This document shows positions 43,966 through 53,090 of a stretch of 64,000 bases of DNA, in pieces. Every line of letters begins with the position of its first letter. The first letter of the stretch is position 1. The notes beneath the pieces are model-generated. The model worked only from the letters and a program-made list of their open reading frames with translations. It was not told the DNA's origin and ran no database searches. The DNA is from Terrabacter sp. Ter38 (GTDB lineage Bacteria; Actinomycetota; Actinomycetes; Actinomycetales; Dermatophilaceae): NCBI RefSeq assembly GCF_024519435.1, contig NZ_JALJRZ010000001.1:248001-312000 (forward strand). Reading direction: 5' to 3'. The translations under genes and the position numbers were made by a program.

Positions 43966-44523
43966 ATGAAGTTCACCACCAAGCTCTGCGCCGCCGGCGC
44001 CACCCTGGCCACGACTGCCGCGCTCGGGCTCCTGCCCGCCACGGCCGCCACGGCGGCTCCCGCCGCTGCCCCTGCCGCTGCTGCCGCTGCCGCTCCGACG
44101 GGTGCGACAGCGACCGCCTCTTCGACGATCTCCCAGGTCATCGCCGGCGTCGGCACCTTCACCGGCACCTTCACGCCGACGCGCTTCGTCAGCCAGCGAG
44201 GGCAGCTCGGTGTCACGGGGGTCGTGACGGGCACGTTGACGACGCTGGCAGGTCAGGCGATCCCCGTGACGCAGACGGTGACGACGACCGTCGCCAGCGC
44301 CGCGACCGCCGGGTCCTGCGACATCCTCAACCTCGTGCTCGGGCCGCTGCACCTCAATGTCCTCGGACTGGTCGTCGACCTCAACCAGGTCGTCCTCAAC
44401 ATCACCGGCCAGACCGGTGCGGGCAACCTGCTGGGCAACCTCCTCTGCGGCATCGCCGGCCTGCTCGACGGCAACGGCATCTCGGGCTTGACGAACCTGC
44501 TCAACCGACTGCTCGGTCTCTGA
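43966..44523 (+). CDS. Secreted Ala/Gly-rich hypothetical protein
   Basis: 185 residues with a signal peptide (AAGATLATTAALGLLPATAATA) and a Pro/Ala-rich mature start. The C-terminal half has Leu/Asn-Val repeats (LNLVLGPLHLNVLGLVVDLNQVVLNITG) and two Cys residues near 127 and 162 that could form a disulfide. Similar secreted proteins are common in actinobacteria but uncharacterised. A strong terminator follows. Confidence 0.78.
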   Translation: MKFTTKLCAAGATLATTAALGLLPATAATAAPAAAPAAAAAAAPTGATATASSTISQVIAGVGTFTGTFTPTRFVSQRGQLGVTGVVTGTLTTLAGQAIPVTQTVTTTVASAATAGSCDILNLVLGPLHLNVLGLVVDLNQVVLNITGQTGAGNLLGNLLCGIAGLLDGNGISGLTNLLNRLLGL

Positions 44524-44571
44524 CCGACCTCGTCCCGCTGCGCACTCCGGGTCTGATCTCACCCGTAGTGT

Positions 44572-44603
44572 GGGGCGCCGGTCCTCAAGGGGACCGGCGC
44601 CCC
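44572..44603 (+). terminator. GC-rich stem-loop terminator
   Basis: GGGGCGCCGGTCC (44572-44584), loop TCAAGG, then the exact complement (44591-44603). It lies 48 bp after the secreted-protein stop. Confidence 0.75.
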
Positions 44604-44925
44604 AGCCGCTCGGCGCCCGCGTCACCGTTCTGTCGGCGTCGAGCAGCCCCGGCTCGGTCGCTCTCCATGAGATGAGGCGTGCCGCGCATCGTCAGTCGGC
44701 TGCGACGGAGAGCCGGCCGGCAGGGTCGAGACGACGCAGGAGCGCGGCCGCCTCTCGGGTCCTGACGTCATCCGCTCATGGCGCTCGAGGGACGGGAGGT
44801 CCGACACTGCCGCTCTCGCGATCCCTGGGGATGTGTTGTCGTCGTCGAAGCGTGAGCACCCTTCCACGTGAACTGCGAGTACCGGTGCTCATGGCCGCCG
44901 CCACCGTGCTGTGCTTTCCTGAAAC
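44604..44925. other. Non-coding interval
   Basis: About 320 bp between the terminator and the next gene. Frames on both strands have no coding character. Nothing else recognised. Confidence 0.4.
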
Positions 44926-45348
44926 ATGGCATCCGATCAGGCGGCACGGAGCGCAGCACGACGCAGTGTCAGCGTCGGTCACCTCCTGGTAGGTGTCGCT
45001 GCACTTGTCTTTGCCGGGGCCATGATCGTTGCGGGGTCAGATCCAAACGCCGAACTGGGTGGAGTGCTTCTCCCGCTCGGGCTTGTCCTGGCACTAGCCG
45101 CAGCAGGCTTTACGTACACGGCAGTCATGGTCATCCGACGTGCACGGGAGGAAAGTCACAGCCTTTCGCTCGGCCTCAGCATCGTCGAACTTCTCCTCGG
45201 CGGCGCCTTGGTCGCAGGGTTGGTCGCCGCACTGCGCAGCTATGGCGAGCCGTGGCGCTCTCCGCTCTTGCTGCCGTCCGCGCTGCTTGTTGCTCTCGGC
45301 CTCGCCGGACTCCGTCTCGAGCTGTCTCGACGCGTGCCCACGCCGTGA
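44926..45348 (+). CDS. Four-helix membrane protein, hypothetical
   Basis: 140 residues with hydrophobic segments at about 18-40, 46-68, 80-100 and 110-132, and a charged RRAREE loop in the middle. The codons have more A/T at third positions than neighbouring genes (for example GAACTTCTCCTC), so it may have been acquired. No family recognised. Confidence 0.65.
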   Translation: MASDQAARSAARRSVSVGHLLVGVAALVFAGAMIVAGSDPNAELGGVLLPLGLVLALAAAGFTYTAVMVIRRAREESHSLSLGLSIVELLLGGALVAGLVAALRSYGEPWRSPLLLPSALLVALGLAGLRLELSRRVPTP

Positions 45349-45521
45349 ACGCACCCGTTGCCGCTAGCCGCACCAGTAGCAGGTCGCGTGGCCACCTACG
45401 TCGATCGAAGGGTCGCTGCGGACTCTGGTCATGACAGCGGCGCTGGCGAGAAATCACTCGCCCGCCGTCCCCCGCTGAGGTCGGGCCTTGACGCGCCGCT
45501 TGCTTTTGCAAGTACGCCGAC

Positions 45522-45927
45522 ATGAGCCTCTTCATCACCTGCCCGGTCGAAAGCGTCGACCGCGCGACCGCCTTTTTACACCGCCCTTGGGTGGACTCTC
45601 CACGCCGAGATGTCCGATCACAACGTGTCGTGCTTCGCCATCGCGCCAGAGCAATACGTCATGCTCGGCAGCCGCGAGATGTACGCGAACGTCGGCGGCG
45701 TCGAGGACCGGGTCGGCGGACCGGACACCCCTTCGAAGGTCACGGTCTCCTTCGACCTCGGCAGCCGCGAGGCGGTCGACGAGCTCGTCGAGCGCGCCGG
45801 CGCCGCCGGCGGACGGATCGGCGACACCGACGACTACCCCTTCATGTACCAGCGCCAGTTCGATGACCCCGACGGCTACCACTACTCGCCGTTTTGGATG
45901 AAGCCGAACACCGATCCGACCGAGTGA
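45522..45927 (+). pseudogene. VOC-family protein gene with a one-base frameshift
   Basis: The start reads MSLFITCPVESVDRATAF in one frame; after GCCTTTTTACACC the rest (EMSDHNVSCFAIAPEQYVML to DDPDGYHYSPFWMKPN) is in another. Removing one T from the T5 run at about 45571-45575 restores FYTALGWTLHAEMSD, the expected VOC sequence. So this is a frameshift (mutation or sequencing error). The end overlaps the HxlR gene by 4 bp. Confidence 0.78.
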
Positions 45928-46205
45928 CCGACCTCGGCGCGGCACTCGAGGTCGTCGGCAGCCGGTGGGCCCTACTCATCGTGGAGCGCCTGCTCGAAGG
46001 GCCGCAGCGCTACGGCGACCTGCAGCGCGACCTCGGAGCGCCGACCAACATGCTCGCGACCCGTCTGCGCGAGCTCGAAGCGGCCGGCGTGCTGTCACGC
46101 CTCCCACTTCGGCACAACACACGAGCCTACGCGCTGACGGAGCGCGGGCTCGCACTGCGAGAGGCGATCGTCGCGCTCGGACGCTGGGGCGCCGACGGGG
46201 ACTAG
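45924..46205 (+). CDS. HxlR-family transcriptional regulator
   Basis: 93 residues. Core winged helix: ALEVVGSRWALLIVERLLEGPQRYGDL, MLATRLRELEAAGVLSR, YALTERG. The usual N-terminal Cys sensor region is missing or reduced to TDLGA. GTG 45924 overlaps the VOC gene stop, so translation is coupled to the frameshifted gene upstream, which should lower its expression if that frame is truly broken. Confidence 0.8.
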   Translation: MTDLGAALEVVGSRWALLIVERLLEGPQRYGDLQRDLGAPTNMLATRLRELEAAGVLSRLPLRHNTRAYALTERGLALREAIVALGRWGADGD

Positions 46206-46485
46206 GCGCGCCTCGTGGTGCGGGTTCACGCCCCGAGCTCCATCGCGTGGCGACATCAAGCCGAGGTCGACGTTCGCCGCGCCAGACCCGACCGCGCAGA
46301 ACGCCTTTCTATGCTGCGTGGAGGACCGGACGTCCGACTGTGCCGCTGTCGGCGCGGGGTGCCGTGTTTGTCGCCGTCGGGCACCTGCCACGGCAGTGCG
46401 AGCACGGTCTGGCGCCGGGCGCTTGTCTCAGACCCGTCGGGGACACTAGGGGAACACCGACCGAAACTTCGACAAGGAGTCAGCC
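46206..46485. other. Intergenic region before the cold-shock gene
   Basis: 280 bp. The end contains AAGGAG six bases before the GTG at 46486. No obvious long 5' leader structure was noted, although cold-shock mRNAs can carry one. Confidence 0.35.
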
Positions 46486-47430
46486 GTGACCGAGGGAACC
46501 GTCCGCTGGTTCGATGCCGACCGGGGGTTTGGCTTCATCGCCCTCGGGCAGGATGCAGAGGACCTGTACGTGCATGCGTCCGAGATCGTCAGCGACGACG
46601 CGATGAAGCTGCTCCGGGAGGGGCAGGTGGTTGAGTTCGATATCGGCGAGGGGGACCGCGGCCCGCAGGCACGCCGCGTCCGGGTCACCGCCGACCAGGC
46701 CGCCGATACACCGCTGGGCGTGCTCGGCACCGTCGCCTGGTACGAGCCTGCCAAGGGGTACGGCTTCGTCACGCCCGATGGCGGTGGTGTCGAGATCTTC
46801 GTGCACAGTTCGGCCATCGTGGCCGGCGGTGTGGTCTCGGAGGCACAGCGGGTGGCGTTCCTCGTGGTCGACGGGGACAAGGGACCGCAGGCTGCCCATC
46901 TGCTGCCCTTGGGTGCCCAGACCGCCCAGGAGGTCGCGGCATCCGACGGGGCGGACGGCACCGTGTCCTGGTACGACGGGGACAAAGGCTTCGGGTTCAT
47001 CTCCCCCGAGTCGGGCGGCCCCGATGTCTTCGTCCACGTCCGGGCGCTGGCCGACGGGCTCCCCGAGCTGGGCGAGGGCGACCGGGTGACATACGACGTC
47101 GTCGTGAGCGAGAGGGGCCCGCAGGCTCGCGACGTGCGCCTCGCACGCCGCTCGGCACCGCGCGGCGCACCCGTGGCGTCGACGACCCGCGCTCGGTCGG
47201 GACACCGAGAGGCGTCCGACGTCCCGGCGCGCGGCGGCGAGGGAGTGGTCACGCGCTACGACCCCGAGCGGGGGTTCGGCTTCATCGCCCCCGACGCGGG
47301 AGGCGCGGACCTGTTCGTGCACGTCTCTGTCCTCAGAGGCGCCGAGGCGCTGCACCAGGGCGATCGGGTCCGGTACCACGTGCGACAGAGCGATCGAGGA
47401 CCACAGGCCGACCGCGTCGAACGGGTGTGA
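46486..47430 (+). CDS. Protein with four tandem cold-shock domains
   Basis: 314 residues that contain four cold-shock domains, at about 2-67, 80-140, 155-218 and 248-314. Each shows the RNP1-like RGFGFI, KGYGFV, KGFGFI and RGFGFI and the RNP2-like LYVHAS, IFVHSS, VFVHVR and LFVHVS. Typical bacterial cold-shock proteins have one. Linkers are short and acidic, the last one basic and disordered. It should bind single-stranded RNA or DNA with high avidity. GTG start with AAGGAG. Confidence 0.88.
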   Translation: MTEGTVRWFDADRGFGFIALGQDAEDLYVHASEIVSDDAMKLLREGQVVEFDIGEGDRGPQARRVRVTADQAADTPLGVLGTVAWYEPAKGYGFVTPDGGGVEIFVHSSAIVAGGVVSEAQRVAFLVVDGDKGPQAAHLLPLGAQTAQEVAASDGADGTVSWYDGDKGFGFISPESGGPDVFVHVRALADGLPELGEGDRVTYDVVVSERGPQARDVRLARRSAPRGAPVASTTRARSGHREASDVPARGGEGVVTRYDPERGFGFIAPDAGGADLFVHVSVLRGAEALHQGDRVRYHVRQSDRGPQADRVERV

Positions 47431-47617
47431 GGGCGACGCCGGTCCGGGCAGGGCGCTGCCTCTCGACGTCCAGGTGCCCAACAACGCAAGCCGAACCCGG
47501 CGAGAACGGGCCCGTGATCCGTCCGGGCGTTGATGACGGACGGGGTGGTGGGTATGGCAAAGGCAGATCGTCAGTCGCCCAGCCCAGGGCGACTGACCCC
47601 ACACACGGAGGCTCCCC

Positions 47618-47965
47618 ATGAAGAGACTGCTCATCGTCACCGCCGGCGCGGTCGGATTCCTGCTCGGATCGCGGGCCGGCCGGGAGCCCTACGAGCAGTT
47701 CATGCGCGCGATCGGCCAGTTGAAGGACGACCCCCGCGTCCAGGCGAAAGCGCACCAGGGTGCCCAGCTGGTGCGCGAACAGGCGCCGGTCGTGGCGGAC
47801 AAGGTGGCCGACGCCGCTCGGACGGCGACCGACAAGGTCACCTCGGCGGTGTCGGGGTCTAGCGACGCCGACGCCGCGGACTCGCGCCAGAAGACCGCGG
47901 AGGAGCGGATCGAACAAGGCGTGCAGTTCCAGAAGGATCACGGGCCCAAGGGTCCGCTGCCCTGA
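47618..47965 (+). CDS. YtxH-like membrane-associated protein
   Basis: 115 residues. An N-terminal helix with the YtxH-type Gly pattern (TAGAVGFLLGSRAGREPYEQF) is followed by a long hydrophilic helix of Ala/Glu/Asp/Lys with heptad-like repeats (VADKVADAARTATDKVTSAV). Such proteins sit at the membrane and respond to stress. ATG 47618 follows GGAGG. Confidence 0.78.
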   Translation: MKRLLIVTAGAVGFLLGSRAGREPYEQFMRAIGQLKDDPRVQAKAHQGAQLVREQAPVVADKVADAARTATDKVTSAVSGSSDADAADSRQKTAEERIEQGVQFQKDHGPKGPLP

Positions 47966-48474
47966 GCCCCTGCTGCCTGCTCCATCCCGCGCACTCCGGG
48001 TCCGATTCATCGAGCCTCGTTGACGCCTATGACTCCGGCCGGGTTGATGGGACCTCGGCCAGACCCCGGCTTCGTGCGAACCGCGGATCCGCGCTGATAT
48101 TGCCAGGAGGCGTTCGAAGCGACCACCCCTAGGAGCCGATGAGCTTGACGTCGAGAATCGCGCCAGCCCATCCGGGATTCATCGGCCCTGGGCCGGCACG
48201 CCACACCCGGTCCAGCTGATAGCCCGGTCCGCTCCTCAAGGAAAAACGTCGGCGCCATCGCCGCGAGCAGGTCATCACGTGAGGTGAAGTACTGATACAC
48301 GCTTGAACGCGGGAGCTCGCGCCGTCGACGACCATTTCGAGACCCTGACAGCAGAGGCGCGGCGTGTCATCGACGGGCTCCTCGGGGACTGCAGCATGGC
48401 GGCCTGACCGAGACTGACGGCCGTCCGCGATCGCCGCGCCAAGCCGAGGACGCCGGACGAGCCGGCTGCTCGGA
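47966..48474. other. Intergenic stretch containing the TetR relic
   Basis: About 500 bp with only the TetR remnant recognisable. The remainder has no intact gene or terminator. Confidence 0.4.
48180..48330 (-). pseudogene. Relic of a TetR-family regulator
   Basis: The minus strand reads ELPRSSVYQYFTSRDDLLAAM and then TFFLEER, the recognition helix of a TetR helix-turn-helix and its following helix. The N-terminal half is not in frame upstream, and the C-terminal ligand domain is gone; unrelated sequence follows. A remnant without function. Confidence 0.55.
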
Positions 48475-48936
48475 TCAGAGGTCTGCCCCGAAGACGAGTG
48501 CCGGGCCGCCGTTCTTGTGGATCTCCCGCTCCAGGCGGAGTCCGATCTTGCTCGCCACGCCTTGGGAGGCCACGTTGTCCGGGCGGATGATGGCAATCAA
48601 GTGCTCAACGTTGCCCGCACGCGCGGCATCACGAACTGATCGCGCGGCCTCGGCGGCGTAACCCAGCCTTCGAAGTGGCGTACGCACGTGCCAGCCCGCC
48701 TCGACCATCCACTCGCCCTCGACCTCCTGAAGCGTCAAACCGCAGTCGCCGACGAACTCGCCAGAGTGGGTCTCGACCACCCAGAGCCCGAACCCGTGCT
48801 TCGCGTAGCTGGCCCTGGTCCACTCGATCCAACCGCGCGGACCCCGCGAGCCCCCGATCTCGAGAGTGGCGATGTCTGTGAGGTCCGACTCCTGCATCTC
48901 CCGGAATCGAAGCCTTTCGGTCGGTTGCGGAATCAC
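48475..48936 (-). CDS. GNAT acetyltransferase, possibly with a small internal deletion
   Basis: 153 residues of the RimJ/RimL type: TERLRFREMQESDLTDIATL, HGFGLWVVETHSGEFVGDCGL, RRLGYAAEAARSVRDAA and IIRPDNVASQGVASKIGL. About a dozen residues usual between the first helix and the Trp-rich strand appear to be missing (TLEIGGSRGPRGWIEWTR). The acetyl-CoA loop is intact, so it may still be active. Confidence 0.75.
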   Translation of the reverse strand: MIPQPTERLRFREMQESDLTDIATLEIGGSRGPRGWIEWTRASYAKHGFGLWVVETHSGEFVGDCGLTLQEVEGEWMVEAGWHVRTPLRRLGYAAEAARSVRDAARAGNVEHLIAIIRPDNVASQGVASKIGLRLEREIHKNGGPALVFGADL

Positions 48937-49188
48937 AGGCCCACGCTAACGCGCTGGAGCACAGCGCTGATCTGGGGCGAACGGACCGGTGCCGCGTCGA
49001 CGTCCAGTCCTTCGAGCAGGGCTGACGGGTCGGTGTCCTCCCGACCACGTCTTGCGTGACTGCCACGGCGGCGTCCTGGCGCGATCATCTGGCTCCGGGA
49101 ACTGGGAGACAAGCCAGGTTCCGCGCCTGCCTTCACGACCCTTTCATCACCCCCTCAATCCGATGAGCCCATGTCGTTGAGGAGTAGC
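48937..49188. other. Intergenic region
   Basis: About 250 bp. It leads into GAGGAG at 49180, the ribosome site of a short upstream frame. No other signal seen. Confidence 0.35.
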
Positions 49189-49257
49189 ATGTCTGCCGAA
49201 TCGTCCGTCACGTCGCGCTCAACGCCGCAAGTCCGTCGATGGGACCCGATCTGGTGA
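49189..49257 (+). CDS. 22-codon upstream frame overlapping the DUF6056 gene
   Basis: ATG 49189 has the only good ribosome site here (TTGAGGAGTAGC). Its frame ends at TGA 49255-49257, overlapping the start of the membrane protein gene at 49239 by 19 bp. Either a coupling leader, or the true N-terminus broken by a frameshift. Confidence 0.4.
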   Translation: MSAESSVTSRSTPQVRRWDPIW

Positions 49258-50870
49258 CTTCTTCAGCCTCTGTCGGGACCGAGCGAGCCGCGGAAACGTC
49301 GGTCGCCCACGACGACCGGTCAACCGGCCAAAGCCGGCGGCGGCCGTGGCTGTGGGCGCTGCTGATGCTTCCGCCCGCCATCGTCGCGGTGCACTTGCTC
49401 GCGCTGGGCGCGTTCGCCAGCCCGGCCGTTCGCCTGGCGGCGGATGACTGGTGCGCGGCGGCACGGATCCGCGCATACGGCTCACTGGGGTTCATCGACT
49501 ACTACTACTTCAAGGTGAACGGCCGGCTGGTCTACCATCTGGCCCAGGTGCTGGTCTTCGCCGACGGCCTCCGTGGCGCTCGCGTGCTGCCGTTCGTCCT
49601 GATCGTCACGTTGACGGTCGGGATCTTCATCGTGTTGTACCTGGCGCTACGCCACCTGCAGTGGCGCTGGGCCGCGGCGGCGGCTGGGTTCCTGGCGGTC
49701 GTCGTGTCGGCGCTCACGTTCTTCGCCGGCAACGTGGTTTACCAGATCCTCTTCTGGCCGGCTGCCACTGTCACGCACACGCTCCCCGCGATCCTGGCCA
49801 TCTGGAACGTCATCCTCCTCATGGTCGCGGCCCGCAGCCCGCGGCGGTGGGTGCGGGTCACGGCGGTCGTACTCGCGTTGCTCATGGGCTTCGCGATCGG
49901 GTCGCTCGGCGAGGCGTTCTTCGTGGTGAGCGGCGTCTATGCGGGGACTGCCTTGCTGTTTGCCCTGCTGGCCCGCCGCGACCGCCGGGCGCGCTTCCCG
50001 ATCACGTGGCTCGCGGTCTGGCTCGTGGGTATGCTCGCCGGATTCGCCGTCCTGTACCTCTCGCCCGGCCAGCGGTTTCGGACGGTGATCTCGTACACGC
50101 AGGAACAGTCGTCGCCCTTGTCGGTCGGCGGCCTCTCGGAGACCGTTGACGGATGGCTCAACTCCTGGGAGATGATCCTTTCCCAGCCCGCGTACTACAC
50201 AGCGGTCGTCGCGGGGCTCCTGGTCGGCCTGCTCGCCAGCGGCGCGGCTCTGCGCAGGACGTCGCTGCCGTTCGCCGGCGGCTCGTGGACCCTTCCGCGC
50301 AGGCTGCTCGTGGCGGTGCTGCCGGCTGTGCTGGTGGCGATCGCATCGTTCGGCGTCATTGCCGGGTTGCGATATGGCTACGGACCCGGCGGCTGGGGGT
50401 ACCAGCGCGCCTGGACGAGCTTCCTGATCCCCGCCATCGGGACCGCCGCCCTCTACGGTGCCGCGGCCGGATACTGGCTGGGCCGCCGCGTCAGCGGCTG
50501 GCAACGGAGCGTGGCGGTTCCGGTCACGGCGGCGCTACTCGGGGTAGCGGCCCTGTTCAGCACGGTGTTGTTGGGGTCCATCGTGCCGCGGAACACGGCG
50601 CTCGTACACGAGATGACGCTCCGCGCGGAGGCCTGGGACCAGAACACCGCAGCCGTCGAGCAACAGATCCGAGAGGGCAAGCGCATCGTGCGGTTCACGC
50701 CTACTCCGATCGCCACGTCGACCGAGCCGTTCCGCTACACCGCTACGCCCGACTGGGCCGGCAACTGCGCTGCGGTCTACTACGGCGTCGACAAACTGAT
50801 CCCTTCCGAGGAATGGCTGTCGACACCGGCCTCCGCCGACTGGCGGGCGCAGCACCCTGGGGTGAGATAG
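49239..50870 (+). CDS. DUF6056-family multi-pass membrane protein
   Basis: 543 residues with about 11-12 membrane segments. The start of the membrane region, LAADDWCAAARIRAYGSLGFIDYYYFKVNGRLVYHL, is typical of DUF6056 proteins, which resemble GT-C-type glycosyltransferases or polymer-processing enzymes. The soluble C-terminal part ends the protein. The ATG at 49239 has no ribosome site of its own and lies inside the 22-codon frame. Confidence 0.75.
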   Translation: MGPDLVTSSASVGTERAAETSVAHDDRSTGQSRRRPWLWALLMLPPAIVAVHLLALGAFASPAVRLAADDWCAAARIRAYGSLGFIDYYYFKVNGRLVYHLAQVLVFADGLRGARVLPFVLIVTLTVGIFIVLYLALRHLQWRWAAAAAGFLAVVVSALTFFAGNVVYQILFWPAATVTHTLPAILAIWNVILLMVAARSPRRWVRVTAVVLALLMGFAIGSLGEAFFVVSGVYAGTALLFALLARRDRRARFPITWLAVWLVGMLAGFAVLYLSPGQRFRTVISYTQEQSSPLSVGGLSETVDGWLNSWEMILSQPAYYTAVVAGLLVGLLASGAALRRTSLPFAGGSWTLPRRLLVAVLPAVLVAIASFGVIAGLRYGYGPGGWGYQRAWTSFLIPAIGTAALYGAAAGYWLGRRVSGWQRSVAVPVTAALLGVAALFSTVLLGSIVPRNTALVHEMTLRAEAWDQNTAAVEQQIREGKRIVRFTPTPIATSTEPFRYTATPDWAGNCAAVYYGVDKLIPSEEWLSTPASADWRAQHPGVR

Positions 50871-51063
50871 GCCCGGCTCCCCAGAGGTAGGAGCGCGGGT
50901 TTCATCCGTGCGAATCCACCGGCTCGCTGGACCGTGTCCCAGCCTGCGCGTGCACCGACGAGGGGACGTCCGACCAGGCGACTCACCCCTCGTGCCGATC
51001 TGCCTGCTGAATGCCGAGGCCGAGATCTGGCGGCCCCGCCCGCGGGCTTCATATCGTCGCTTC

Positions 51064-51474
51064 ATGAATCCCATACGAATGGTGGTCGTCTTCGACGCGG
51101 CTGACCTGCACGCTGAAAGCACCTTCTGGGCCGGATTGCTGGACGGGCACGTCTTCGTCGACGAGAGGTTCCACACCGTCATCGACGCCACTGGCCACTG
51201 GCGCATAGGGGTTCAGCTCGCGCCGCACTTCACTCCTCCTGACTGGCCCGACGGCGCGCCTCAGCAGGTGCATCTCGACCTCCACGTCAACGACCCGGTG
51301 AGGGCACACGAACAGGCGATGGGTCTCGGTGCCCGTCTGCTCCAGTCCGATGACCTGAACAGCGACGAGGGGCATCAGGTGTACGCGGATCCGGCAGGCC
51401 ATCCGTTCTGCATCGGCTGGGGTCACCCCTCCCCTGAGGCCCTGGCCGCCTTCGTCAAGGAGAGACTCGGTTAG
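51064..51474 (+). CDS. VOC (glyoxalase-like) family protein
   Basis: 136 residues: two betaalphabetabetabeta modules, IRMVVVFDAADLHAESTFWAGLLDGHV and VHLDLHVNDPVRAHEQAMGLGARLL, and a terminal strand DPAGHPFCIGW. Metal-ligand His and Glu positions are partly visible. Function of this branch is unknown. Start ATG 51064. Confidence 0.82.
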   Translation: MNPIRMVVVFDAADLHAESTFWAGLLDGHVFVDERFHTVIDATGHWRIGVQLAPHFTPPDWPDGAPQQVHLDLHVNDPVRAHEQAMGLGARLLQSDDLNSDEGHQVYADPAGHPFCIGWGHPSPEALAAFVKERLG

Positions 51475-51719
51475 GGACACGTCCCACGACACCCCTGGTT
51501 CCTCCGCCGCCTCGACTGCGTGAAGTGGAGCTGCGCCGTGGTCCGGCGCCTGCACGCCGCCCTGGCGGGCGTTCGTCCGGCCCATGTTCGCGGCTCCAGA
51601 CCCGCGCCACCAGGGGCGCAGCGAAACTCGCGACCTGCACGAGCGCTATCCGCTTGGCTCACCGGGCAGGATCGGGGGTGGGCGACCTCCGTCACCACCG
51701 CACCGAACAGGAGCCGACG

Positions 51720-52202
51720 ATGACCGACACCACCTCCGCGCAGCCCTCCGAGCCGCCTGCGGGCGCTGCGAGCGGCACACCAACCCCGCAGGCCGCACCC
51801 CAGGACGCCACCGGGTTCACCGATGCCGAGCACCACACCCTGCGCTCGGCGGCGATGCTGGCCAGCGCATGGGTCTCCCGCGCCGAGAAGGGCATGTTCG
51901 ACAGCCTCAAGGAGTCCTTCGCCGCCTCGAAGGCGATCGCGGGCTCACCCCCGGAGATCGCCGCCCTGGTCGGCAAGGGCGGGTTCCCCGAGATGCCGAA
52001 GGGCACCCCGGCGGACGTCGAGACCCGCACCCTGGCGCTGCTCGGCGAAGCGGTCGCACTGTTGCAGGCCAAGGCTCCCCAGCTCCTCGACGGCTACCGC
52101 GCGATGGTCCTCCAGAGCTGCCGGGACGCCGCAGCTGCAGCCGGCGACACCTCGGCCAACGAGACGGCTGTCATCGGCAAGGTAGAAGCCGCGCTGGCCT
52201 GA
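51720..52202 (+). CDS. Hypothetical helical protein
   Basis: 160 residues. A disordered Ser/Pro/Ala-rich start (about 1-35) is followed by a helical domain (DAEHHTLRSAAMLASAWVSRAEKGMFDSLKESFAASKAIAG). ATG 51720 follows AGGAGCCGACG. No family recognised, but codon usage and the ribosome site show it is real. Confidence 0.6.
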   Translation: MTDTTSAQPSEPPAGAASGTPTPQAAPQDATGFTDAEHHTLRSAAMLASAWVSRAEKGMFDSLKESFAASKAIAGSPPEIAALVGKGGFPEMPKGTPADVETRTLALLGEAVALLQAKAPQLLDGYRAMVLQSCRDAAAAAGDTSANETAVIGKVEAALA

Positions 52203-52281
52203 CCACAGCCGCGGTTCGCGAGCTGCACATGGTCCGCGACGCGTGGCGACGGACGCCTGAGCGCCCTACCGTGACGGCGCG

Positions 52282-53090
52282 TCACGAGCCATCGATCTGG
52301 GAGCGGGAACGCTTTCGCCAGTTACGAGCCGTCATGCCGAAGTGCTCCGTGAACCATCGGTTGAACCCGCTCGGGGTCTCGAACCCCAGCAGTTGTGAGA
52401 TCTCGGTCATCGACTGGGTCCGCTTCCAAGGTGGCGTTGTGCCAGAGCGGCCCGGGTGTCGTCCACGATGGCGCTGAGCGACGTCCCTTCCCTGGCGAGG
52501 TGTCGCCCGCAGGGTGCATGGATCGAGACGGAGAACGTTGGCGACAGCAGTCAGCGAGCACCGTCCGGCGGGCAGGATCAGCTCGATCAGCTCGATCAGC
52601 TCGGTGACGCGGACAGTGGTCCTCGGTCCCTTGCGGGTGACGGCCACCTCGAGGAACTGCTGCGCGTAGGGGCGTAGCAGCGGGTCGGGCAGCCGGTTCG
52701 GCGACGCAGGTCACGTGAGCTCAGGACCAGGCCGGTGAACGGCTGCTCGAACCGCAGGCCAGGTCCGAACGCAGCGCCGTAACGTCCGAAGTCGGCGGGC
52801 GCGGAGACGCGAAGTAGGCACCGAGAGGGCGCCACGAGTCGACGCACTCACGACTGACGCCGTTGATGGCGGCGACGCCGAGACCTGTCGTAAAGGTCTT
52901 GGTCGGTGCAGAAGAACTCGAGGACCGTTCGCTCGTGGACTCACCCTCCTGGCTCCCATAGCGGACCTCCTCGAACAACGAGCCCCGCTCGACCCGGACA
53001 CGGCGCCCGACACACCTGCCGCTGACACCCTCGAGGCGCCGGCAGACCTGGTCGACGAGGCGGACCGTCTCGAACATCAGGTGGAGGTGC
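52282..53090 (-). pseudogene. AraC-family regulator, multiply frameshifted
   Basis: Reading the minus strand across frames gives FGPGLRFEQPFTGLVLSSRDLRRR, then RLPDPLLRPYAQQFLEVAVTRKGPRTT, VTELIELIELILPAGRCSLTAVANVLRL, then REGTSLSAIVDDTRAALAQRHLG, and MTEISQLLGFETPSGFNRWFTEHFG with a stop at 52282. Together these form the sensor end and DNA-binding domain of an AraC/OruR-type regulator. At least three frameshifts separate them, and a GAGCTGATC triplication lies at about 52586-52609. The gene is not functional. Confidence 0.75.
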
